From an uncultured Methanofollis sp. (GTDB taxonomy: Archaea; Halobacteriota; Methanomicrobia; Methanomicrobiales; Methanofollaceae), in assembly GCF_937919355.1 (NCBI RefSeq), contig NZ_CALFSA010000045.1, positions 1-7,225 of the forward strand: a stretch of DNA of 7,225 nt, read 5' to 3'. Made by a program: the position numbers and the translations under genes. This document shows positions 1 to 4,948 of this stretch, in pieces. The notes below the pieces were generated by a model. It ran no database searches. It was not told the DNA's origin and worked only from the letters and a program-made list of their open reading frames with translations. Every line of letters starts with the position of its first letter. The stretch's first letter is position 1.

Positions 1-245
1 TCAACAACATCCCGGCAGGCAAGTGGCAGAAACTCTCCGAACCTCTCGACTACACTGTCTGCGTCTGCTCGGATCATGCCGACGCAAAGGCGGTTGTCAT
101 GGAACTTGTCAACTCGATCTCAAAACTGAAAGCACTGGACGCAGGGCCGCTCGCCGTATCCCCGTACGTCGAGGCGATCACGCCGCTCGTCATTAACATC
201 GCGCGTTTCAGCAAGATGCGGGACGTAGGCGTTTACTTCAGGTAA
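1..245 (+). CDS. fno: F420H2:NADP oxidoreductase (F420-dependent NADP reductase), C-terminal part
   Basis: Only the last 80 codons are visible. The frame begins at base 3 and ends at TAA 243-245, and the 5' part lies outside the window. The residues match the C-terminal domain of the archaeal Fno/NpdG family: a conserved ALDAGPL stretch, followed by VEAITPLVINIAR and an ending of the type KMRDVGVYF. The N-terminal Rossmann fold that binds NADP is not in view. Family members are soluble and transfer hydride between NADPH and coenzyme F420. In alcohol-using methanogens that have an NADP-dependent alcohol dehydrogenase, Fno is known to convert the NADPH into F420H2 for methane formation. The next gene on the same strand is an alcohol dehydrogenase, 272 bp downstream, which fits that role. 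The family call is made from recognition of the conserved C-terminal motif. Confidence 0.88.
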   Translation, partial: NNIPAGKWQKLSEPLDYTVCVCSDHADAKAVVMELVNSISKLKALDAGPLAVSPYVEAITPLVINIARFSKMRDVGVYFR

Positions 246-443
246 AGACCTCCATCACCTCTTTTCTACGCAGGTCATCGAACCGGGAAAATTCTCATTA
301 TATACCGAGGGCGCCGGGTACGAATGGCGCGCAAAAATACTGCCCGGTATAGATCGTGCCATCATGTGCGTCATATTTCCCATCAATACATTTATGCAAA
401 TGCGTGTTGGGGGAATCACACGAAAATGCCGGCCGACCAACAA

Positions 444-453
444 AATAATATAT
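444..453 (+). promoter_or_regulatory. Probable TATA box of the alcohol dehydrogenase gene
   Basis: The A/T-only stretch AATAATATAT stands out from GC-rich surroundings and is preceded by an A-rich, BRE-like run (CAAA). In archaea transcription starts about 25 nt downstream of the box centre, which predicts a start near 474 and a leader of about 44 nt containing a hairpin and the SD. An alternative distal box, ATTATATA at 297-304, would give a leader of about 190 nt. This is inferred from composition and spacing only. Confidence 0.5.
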
Positions 454-482
454 CGTCAAAGACATTGGGTCACCAATCGCAG

Positions 483-499
483 GGCACCCTGGGGGTGCC
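483..499 (+). promoter_or_regulatory. Hairpin in the alcohol dehydrogenase leader, just before the ribosome site
   Basis: GGCACCC (483-489) and GGGTGCC (493-499) form a perfect 7-bp GC-rich stem with a 3-nt loop, and G482/T500 can add a wobble pair. It ends about 4 nt before the purine-rich SD at 503-510. It could protect the 5' end of the mRNA or affect ribosome access. It is not followed by a T tract, so a terminator is unlikely. Confidence 0.4.
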
Positions 500-502
500 T
501 GT

Positions 503-510
503 GAGGGGGG
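503..510 (+). promoter_or_regulatory. Ribosome binding site of the alcohol dehydrogenase
   Basis: GAGGGGGG lies 7 nt before the ATG at 518. It is G-rich rather than a perfect GGAGGTGA match, but it is the only purine-rich SD-like element near a start codon here, and it supports initiation at 518. Confidence 0.6.
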
Positions 511-517
511 AAAAGAG

Positions 518-1666
518 ATGACATCCACCTTTCTGAACCCGCCTGTCGCCCTCATGGGCGCTGGAGCGGTGAAAGATATCGGGACCTGGGCGAATATGCT
601 CGGGGCAAAAAAAGCATTCATTGTCTGCGGGATCGGGAAGCACGGCAAAGAACTCGCGGAAGATATCGGGGCCCTTCTCAAGGGGGCCGGTGTTAATTAT
701 GTCGTCTATCCCGGTGCCGAACCGAACCCGACTGACAACGCCGTTCACAAAGGCGCCGAGACCTACAAAAAAGAAGGCTGTGACATGATCGTTGCCGCTG
801 GCGGCGGGTCTCCGATAGACTGTGCAAAGGGGATCGGGATCATCGTCTCCGGTGGGGGGCAGATCTATGACTACGAAGGCGCCGGCAAGGTCAAGAAGCC
901 TCTGCCACCCCTGATCGCTGTCAACACGACCGCCGGAACCGCCTCGGAGATGACAAACTTCGCCGTCATCACCGACACCCGCCGGCACGTCAAGATGGCC
1001 CTCGTCGACTGGAAGATGACCCCGAAGGTCGCGATCAACGACCCCGAACTGATGAAGAGCATGCCGCCCGCACTCACCGCCGCCACCGGCATGGACGCCC
1101 TCACTCATGCAGTCGAGGCCTATGTCTCCACCATCGCCACACCGACCACGGACGCCGCCGCTATCAAGGCGATAGAGATCATTTCAAAATACCTCAGGCC
1201 GGCCGTCGCCAACGGTGACGACATGGTCGCCCGCGACATGATGGCCCACGCCGAGTACCTCGCCGGCATTGCCTTCAACAATGCAAGCCTCGGCTACGTC
1301 CACGCAATGGCCCACCAGCTCGGCGGCTTCTACAACCTGCCGCACGGCGTCTGCAACGCCATCCTCCTGCCGCACGTCGAGAAGTTCAACCTCATCGCCG
1401 CACCCGAGCGCTTCGTCGAGATCGCAAAGGCCCTCGGGGAGAATGTCGAAGGTCTCTCCACCATCGAAGCGGCGAACAAAGCCATCGACGCGATCAGGAG
1501 ACTTTCCGCCGACATCGGCATCCCGCCGGGCGTGAAGCAACTCGGCGCAAAGGAGGCCGACATCCCGACCCTGGCAGAAAATGCCATGAAGGACATCTGC
1601 AACCTCACCAACCCGCGGAAGGCGACCAAAGAAGATGTCATCGCGATTTACAAAGAATCGATGTGA
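518..1666 (+). CDS. Group III iron-dependent alcohol dehydrogenase, probably NADP-linked
   Basis: This 382-residue protein has the usual length for the FucO / Zymomonas ADH2 class and starts at an ATG with an SD 7 nt upstream. The cofactor motif GGGSPID is at residues 95-101. The metal site is intact: D193 and H197 in GMDALTHAVEAY, H262 in HAMAHQLGG and H276 in LPHGVCNAILLPH, with H266 matching the conserved catalytic-site His. The family oxidises primary alcohols to aldehydes with NAD(P) and Fe2+. In FucO an Asp after the first beta strand (VTD) excludes NADP. Here the strand reads FIVCG with Gly38, so NADP use is plausible. There is no signal peptide or membrane segment, so it is cytoplasmic. 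It follows fno on the same strand and converges on the aldehyde oxidoreductase operon, which suggests ethanol or a similar alcohol as substrate. The exact substrate cannot be read from sequence. Confidence 0.93.
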   Translation: MTSTFLNPPVALMGAGAVKDIGTWANMLGAKKAFIVCGIGKHGKELAEDIGALLKGAGVNYVVYPGAEPNPTDNAVHKGAETYKKEGCDMIVAAGGGSPIDCAKGIGIIVSGGGQIYDYEGAGKVKKPLPPLIAVNTTAGTASEMTNFAVITDTRRHVKMALVDWKMTPKVAINDPELMKSMPPALTAATGMDALTHAVEAYVSTIATPTTDAAAIKAIEIISKYLRPAVANGDDMVARDMMAHAEYLAGIAFNNASLGYVHAMAHQLGGFYNLPHGVCNAILLPHVEKFNLIAAPERFVEIAKALGENVEGLSTIEAANKAIDAIRRLSADIGIPPGVKQLGAKEADIPTLAENAMKDICNLTNPRKATKEDVIAIYKESM

Positions 1667-1698
1667 GAAAAAGACGGGAAAGACACAAGATAGCAGAG

Positions 1699-1706
1699 AA
1701 AAAAAA
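1699..1706 (-). terminator. T-tract terminator of the ferredoxin-AOR operon
   Basis: Eight consecutive T residues on the minus strand lie 7 nt after the AOR stop codon. Archaeal termination mainly needs such U-rich runs. The tract sits in the 47-bp gap between the two convergent genes, where an operon end is expected. Confidence 0.6.
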
Positions 1707-1713
1707 GAGGGGT

Positions 1714-3522
1714 TCAGGCCAGATCGGCCAGGCCAAGCTCTTCCAGTTTCTCTTTTTTCGGGATACCGTCTGCGTCCCAGCCGCGGATCTCGTAGTAGTG
1801 CGGGAGCATTTCAGGGAGATGGTTGACCCCGCCCTTTGCAGGTCCTGCCGGGATCGGGTCGTTGAGGAGCCGCGGCGGGAGGATGTCGTCCTTGCCTGAA
1901 TAGCCGTTCTGCACGATGAACATCCGCTCGAGGTTGTAGATACGCTCGCCGATCGCCATGACCTTCTCGGTGGTGTAGTCGATACCTGTCGCCGCCTTCA
2001 GCTCGGCAGCGATCTCGTCGGCGCCGATCGCAAAGGAGGCGAAGAGACAGGTACCTGAGGCTGAGAGGGCACCGGTGAGGTCCTGGAAGACCTTGAGGAT
2101 CTCGGGCTTCCCTTCGGTGACTGAGGGGTCCATCTTCATGGGCAGGCCGAGGATCTCCGGTGAGATGGTGTAGCCCCGCACATGGCAGCCACCGCGGTTC
2201 GAGGTGGCGTACTCCAGGCCAATCCCCTGAATCGCACGCGGGTCGTACGCGGGCATTTCCTGCTTCTTCACGGTCATCGAGAGTTCGGGGTGGCCGTACT
2301 TCGTGGCAAGGCGGTACGATCCCCCGGCGATCTCATCTCCAAAGCCATCGCGGTAGGCAGTGGCACGGGTCAGTGCGACCATTGCATCGGCATTGCCGAA
2401 CTTGAGGTCATACCCGGTCTTCTCGGGGTCGAGAGCACCGATGTCGACGAGTTCCATCGCACAGGCAATCGTTGAACCCACGGAGATGGTGTCCAGCCCT
2501 AGTTCGTTGCAGAGGAAGTTTGCCTTCAGGACAGCATCCATATCATGGATGCCGCAGTCAGAGCCGAAGCACCAGGCGGACTCGTACTCGGGCCCCTCAC
2601 CGATCTCATTGAACCTGCCCTTTGCCTTGGCAACACGGCCACAGCCAATCACACAGGATGCACAGCCCTTGTTGTGGAGGAGGTGGTTCTTGGTGAGAGT
2701 CTCGCCGGAGATCCTGTCGGCATCGGGGTCGTAAGACTCGCGCCAGTTTTTCACCGGGAGAGCGCCGGACTCGTTGATGATATTGACAAGGATGTTGGAA
2801 CCGAAGGTCGGCAGGCCCTGGGAAGTGACCGGGTTGTCACTGATCTTCTTCCGTGCAGCGCGGACGGCGTTAAGGAAGCCTTCTCTGTCGGCGACCCGGA
2901 TACCGCCTGTGCCGCGGACGGCGATGGCCTTCAGGTTCTTCGAACCCATCACCGCACCGATACCGGTCCTGCCGGCGGCACGGTGCTTGTCATTCATGAT
3001 ACAGGCGAAAAGGACGAGATTTTCGCCGGCAGGGCCGATGCAGGCGATCTCTGCGTCAGGGTCGGTCTCGGCCTTCACGGCGTCGTCGGTCTCGTAGACC
3101 GTCTTCCCCCAGAGCGCGGAGGCATCGCGGAGTTCGACGTGATCGTTGTTGATCCAGACGTAGACCGGTTTTGCAGCCTTTCCCTCGAAGATGATCAGGT
3201 CGTAACCGGCGTACTTGATCATCGGACCGAAGTAGCCGCCTGAGTTTGAGGAGGCAAGGGTGTTGTTCAGCGGGCCCTTGGCAACGACGTCGTAGCGCCC
3301 TGTCGAGATGCCCATCGTCCCTGTCAGGGGTCCGGTCGCAAAGATGAGTTTATTCGCCGGGGAGAGGGCGTCCACCTTCGGGTCGACCTCGTCCATGAAG
3401 TACTTCTCGCCAAGGCCACGGCCACCGATGTAGTTCTCGGCGGCGTCCTTTTTCAGGGACTCCTTTGTGACCTTTCCCTCGGTCAGGTTGATACGGAGTA
3501 CAGTCCCAGTCCATCCATACAT
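1714..3522 (-). CDS. aor: Tungsten-type aldehyde:ferredoxin oxidoreductase
   Basis: The product has 602 residues, close to the 605 of Pyrococcus furiosus AOR, and starts with MYGWTGTVLRINL, the typical beginning. Start choice: ATG at 3522 has a perfect GGAGGTGA 7 nt upstream and overlaps the previous stop by one base (TGATG). The frame stays open upstream, but those 46 residues are Arg/Cys-rich and unlike the family. The [4Fe-4S] ligands are C287, C290, C294 and C492. E312 and H447 match, at a constant offset of one, the residues of P. furiosus AOR proposed to act in catalysis. The pterin-binding stretch AGRTGIGAVMGSKNLKA is at 183-199. The family oxidises aldehydes to carboxylic acids, using a tungsto-bispterin cofactor and reducing ferredoxin. 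Next to an alcohol dehydrogenase, the likely role is acetaldehyde (or similar) to acid. It is soluble, with no signal peptide. Confidence 0.94.
   Translation of the reverse strand: MYGWTGTVLRINLTEGKVTKESLKKDAAENYIGGRGLGEKYFMDEVDPKVDALSPANKLIFATGPLTGTMGISTGRYDVVAKGPLNNTLASSNSGGYFGPMIKYAGYDLIIFEGKAAKPVYVWINNDHVELRDASALWGKTVYETDDAVKAETDPDAEIACIGPAGENLVLFACIMNDKHRAAGRTGIGAVMGSKNLKAIAVRGTGGIRVADREGFLNAVRAARKKISDNPVTSQGLPTFGSNILVNIINESGALPVKNWRESYDPDADRISGETLTKNHLLHNKGCASCVIGCGRVAKAKGRFNEIGEGPEYESAWCFGSDCGIHDMDAVLKANFLCNELGLDTISVGSTIACAMELVDIGALDPEKTGYDLKFGNADAMVALTRATAYRDGFGDEIAGGSYRLATKYGHPELSMTVKKQEMPAYDPRAIQGIGLEYATSNRGGCHVRGYTISPEILGLPMKMDPSVTEGKPEILKVFQDLTGALSASGTCLFASFAIGADEIAAELKAATGIDYTTEKVMAIGERIYNLERMFIVQNGYSGKDDILPPRLLNDPIPAGPAKGGVNHLPEMLPHYYEIRGWDADGIPKKEKLEELGLADLA
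1747..1758 (+). terminator. Possible T-rich terminator of the alcohol dehydrogenase transcript
   Basis: The gap after the alcohol dehydrogenase stop has no T run on the plus strand. The first T-rich stretch, with T3, then CTC, then T6, lies about 80 nt downstream inside the 3' end of the convergent AOR gene. A short GGCC/GGCC stem (1717-1720/1726-1729) precedes it. If used, the transcript would overlap the AOR 3' end in antisense. The T run also encodes Lys/Glu-rich AOR residues on the other strand, so it may be coincidental. Confidence 0.3.
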
Positions 3523-4010
3523 CAGACATTCACCTCCGAGAGACCCGCAGCAAGTTTTGCGGCGAACGCTTTCTTCCTCTGAACATTTGCGGTGTCGGCG
3601 GGCAGGTACTCGATCGCCTTTGCCGGGCAGAACTCGGCGCACATCGGCGCACCCCCGCACTGATCACATTTCATGGTCTGCTTTGCAGCAGCGTTGTACG
3701 AGATGTTGCCGAAGGGACAGGCCATCACACACATCCGGCACCCGATGCACCTGGCGCCGTCGATACCGACAAGACCGGTTTCAGCGTCCTTGTGAAGAGC
3801 GCTGGTCTTGCAGGCTGCGACACAGGCAGGTTTGTCGCACTGCAGGCAGGTCATCGGCACATTTACCCCTGCCTCAAACCTGAGGACGGAGATGTTCGAG
3901 GCGGTCGGCTTAAATTCGCCTACATGCCCGATAGAGCATGCCAGTTCGCAGGTTCCGCAACCAATACACCTTTCGGGGGTGATCAGCAGCAAACTTTCGA
4001 TTTTCTCCAC
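3522..4010 (-). CDS. Four-cluster [4Fe-4S] ferredoxin-like subunit, probable AOR electron-transfer partner
   Basis: This 162-residue protein has 16 cysteines in four groups: 15/18/21/25, 55/58/63/67, 88/91/94/98 and 115/118/124/128. The pattern is that of the DmsB/HycB-type polyferredoxins and resembles the small AorA subunit found with AOR in some bacteria. No Tat signal or membrane segment is visible, so it is cytoplasmic. It starts at GTG (4008-4010) with AGGAGTG about 7 nt upstream; an in-frame TAG lies just before that, so no longer start exists. The stop overlaps the AOR start by one base, so the two are very likely translationally coupled and form a complex. The inferred role is to carry electrons from the AOR tungsten/[4Fe-4S] centre to free ferredoxin or to a flavoprotein partner. 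No FAD-containing AorC subunit is present beside it. Confidence 0.88.
   Translation of the reverse strand: MEKIESLLLITPERCIGCGTCELACSIGHVGEFKPTASNISVLRFEAGVNVPMTCLQCDKPACVAACKTSALHKDAETGLVGIDGARCIGCRMCVMACPFGNISYNAAAKQTMKCDQCGGAPMCAEFCPAKAIEYLPADTANVQRKKAFAAKLAAGLSEVNV
3530..3537 (-). promoter_or_regulatory. Perfect Shine-Dalgarno that fixes the AOR start
   Basis: The minus strand reads GGAGGTGA, 7 nt before the ATG at 3522, inside the last codons of the ferredoxin gene. It rules in the 3522 start over more upstream in-frame codons. Confidence 0.85.
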
Positions 4011-4017
4011 TGTAATA

Positions 4018-4024
4018 CACTCCT
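4018..4024 (-). promoter_or_regulatory. Ribosome binding site of the ferredoxin subunit
   Basis: AGGAGTG on the minus strand lies 7 nt before the GTG start at 4010. It supports GTG as the initiator, since an in-frame stop lies immediately upstream. Confidence 0.65.
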
Positions 4025-4033
4025 ACGAACGAC

Positions 4034-4052
4034 AATTGAGGGCGACTCAATT
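4034..4052. promoter_or_regulatory. Operator-like inverted repeat at the ferredoxin-AOR promoter
   Basis: AATTGAG (4034-4040) and CTCAATT (4046-4052) are perfect 7-bp arms around a 5-nt spacer. The dyad begins at the edge of the TATA-like box and extends towards the predicted start site near 4030, so a bound protein would block transcription. The 19-bp span is typical of a dimeric regulator site. The regulator is not in this window. Confidence 0.45.
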
Positions 4053-4061
4053 TAAATATTT
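4051..4061 (-). promoter_or_regulatory. Probable TATA box of the ferredoxin-AOR operon
   Basis: The minus strand reads AAATATTTAAA, an A/T-only block close to the archaeal TATA consensus. The expected start about 25 nt downstream falls near 4030, giving a leader of about 20 nt with the SD correctly placed. Inferred from composition and spacing. Confidence 0.55.
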
Positions 4062-4083
4062 CTATAATGGCCGTCGATTATCT

Positions 4084-4092
4084 AAAGAAAAA
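4084..4092 (-). terminator. Possible T-rich terminator of the NuoE/NuoF/HoxU-like operon
   Basis: The minus strand reads TTTTTCTTT, in the AT-rich gap about 90 nt after the last gene of the upstream operon and about 25 nt before the TATA box of the next operon. This is a plausible archaeal U-rich stop signal. The whole gap is AT-rich, so it is weak evidence. Confidence 0.35.
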
Positions 4093-4153
4093 TTTAATTT
4101 TTAATGATAAATTATGTTGTTTTTGTTAATATGAAGTGTTTTAGTTATGGAAA

Positions 4154-4183
4154 TGTGATAGGGGGAGACATTAACCTATCACA
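4154..4183 (-). other. Stem-loop overlapping the stop codon of the HoxU-like gene
   Basis: TGTGATAGG (4154-4162) and CCTATCACA (4175-4183) form a perfect 9-bp stem with a 12-nt loop. The right arm contains the stop codon at 4179-4181. In the minus-strand RNA the hairpin is followed only by a short UUU, so it is more likely a 3'-end stabiliser or processing site than a classic terminator. A protein-binding site is also possible. Confidence 0.4.
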
Positions 4184-4946
4184 CATGCCCCCCCTGCGCT
4201 CCGTCGAGAAGGACGATGGTGCGGGCCTCTGCGATCTTGCGGCACCTGGGGCAGAGGACCCTTGTGTCTGTCTGCTCGAACTCAGGCTTCGCCGCTTCAA
4301 GTTGCTCTTCTGTCGCAAAGGGTGTGCCGCAGGCATCACAGGCAACAAGTCTGAAGGTGCGGTCCCAGATCGTCCGTGTTCCGTCCTTCTCGGTGACCAC
4401 GATCGCACCGGTCGGGCAGACCTCGGCACATGAACCGCAGCCGATACAGGTCTTCGAAGGTTCATTGAAGGGGGTGTTCACCTCCTTCTCCCAGCCGCGG
4501 GAGACGAAGTCGATGCACTCATTGCCGAGTTCGGCACAGGCCCGGACACACCTGCCGCACCTGATGCAGAGGTCGACCTCGCCTTTCTGCACGAAGCGCT
4601 CGTCAGGAACATCAACGCCGTACTCCTCCGCAAGTTTCTGGAGGACCGGCGACTGCGGTGAGCGGGCGATGAGGAGTTGGATGACGAACTTACGTGCCCG
4701 CCGCACGTCCTCAGTGTCGGTGAAGATCTCGACAGGGCCTCTGATCGGGTACATGCATGAGATAGCAAGGCTCTTCCTCCCCCTGTCGATGACCTCTACC
4801 TGGCAGAGGCGGCAGTTGCCATCGGCTGGCAGACCGGGATGATAACAGAGTGTCGGGATCTCAATTCCAAGGGCCTCCGCCGCTTCGAGGGCGGTCGTCC
4901 CCTTCTCGACCTCTATCTTCTTCCCGTCGATTGTCACTTCAATCAT
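4179..4946 (-). CDS. NuoG/HoxU/HydA-N-like iron-sulfur subunit, short form
   Basis: This 255-residue protein begins with a plant-type [2Fe-2S] domain (C34, C45, C48, C64). A helical linker follows, then two [4Fe-4S] ferredoxin motifs (C127/130/133/137 and C167/170/173/177). The His-Cys3 cluster of NuoG, HoxU and HydA, expected after the [2Fe-2S] domain, is absent: the segment reads LLIARSPQSPVLQKLAEEYGV with no Cys. The C-terminus has a CxxC...CxxC site (C203/C206, C232/C235) that could hold zinc or another cluster. No catalytic molybdopterin or H-cluster domain follows. It starts at ATG 4946, two bases after the NuoF-like stop, with a GGAGGAG SD inside that gene. The likely role is electron transfer between the flavoprotein and a further partner, as for the A subunit of HydABC/Bfu-type enzymes. 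That role is inferred; the partner is unknown. Confidence 0.87.
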   Translation of the reverse strand: MIEVTIDGKKIEVEKGTTALEAAEALGIEIPTLCYHPGLPADGNCRLCQVEVIDRGRKSLAISCMYPIRGPVEIFTDTEDVRRARKFVIQLLIARSPQSPVLQKLAEEYGVDVPDERFVQKGEVDLCIRCGRCVRACAELGNECIDFVSRGWEKEVNTPFNEPSKTCIGCGSCAEVCPTGAIVVTEKDGTRTIWDRTFRLVACDACGTPFATEEQLEAAKPEFEQTDTRVLCPRCRKIAEARTIVLLDGAQGGHV

Positions 4947-4948
4947 GA

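Larger units (their letters stand above)
246..517. other. Intergenic region between fno and alcohol dehydrogenase, rich in dyads, no credible gene
   Basis: This 272-bp stretch is less GC-rich than the flanking genes. I see no credible protein: an ATG-initiated frame from 324 has no family-like features. A weak T-rich run at about 260-266 could end the fno transcript. A first TATA-like element, ATTATATA, sits at 297-304 and a second at 444-453. Inverted repeats include TATACCG/CGGTATA (301-307/345-351) enclosing GCGCC/GGCGC (311-315/326-330), CATTT/AAATG (389-393/398-402), CGTGT/ACACG (403-407/418-422), ATTGG/CCAAT (464-468/473-477) and GGCACCC/GGGTGCC (483-489/493-499). The number of dyads suggests a regulated promoter region or a small structured transcript, but none matches an RNA family I recognise. 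Confidence 0.6.

Noticed and set aside
324..521. Small plus-strand frame of 65 residues in the intergenic region
   Set aside because: It has no SD, no recognisable features and runs over the alcohol dehydrogenase ribosome site. It is probably chance.
470..1108. Minus-strand open frame of 212 residues over the alcohol dehydrogenase start
   Set aside because: It covers the alcohol dehydrogenase promoter and N-terminal coding region. It has no motif and is explained by GC-rich third positions of the real gene.
2545..3243. Long plus-strand open frame of 232 residues opposite AOR
   Set aside because: It is antisense to a gene with clear conserved residues. Long shadow frames are common in GC-rich DNA, and the product has no recognisable motif.
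3523..3660. N-terminal extension of AOR up to an in-frame start at 3660
   Set aside because: The 46 extra residues are Arg/Cys-rich, overlap the conserved C-terminal cluster of the ferredoxin gene and do not resemble any AOR. ATG 3522 has a perfect SD and gives the family length.
4104..4433. Plus-strand frame of 109 residues starting in the AT-rich gap
   Set aside because: Most of it is antisense to the HoxU-like gene, there is no SD, and no domain is visible.
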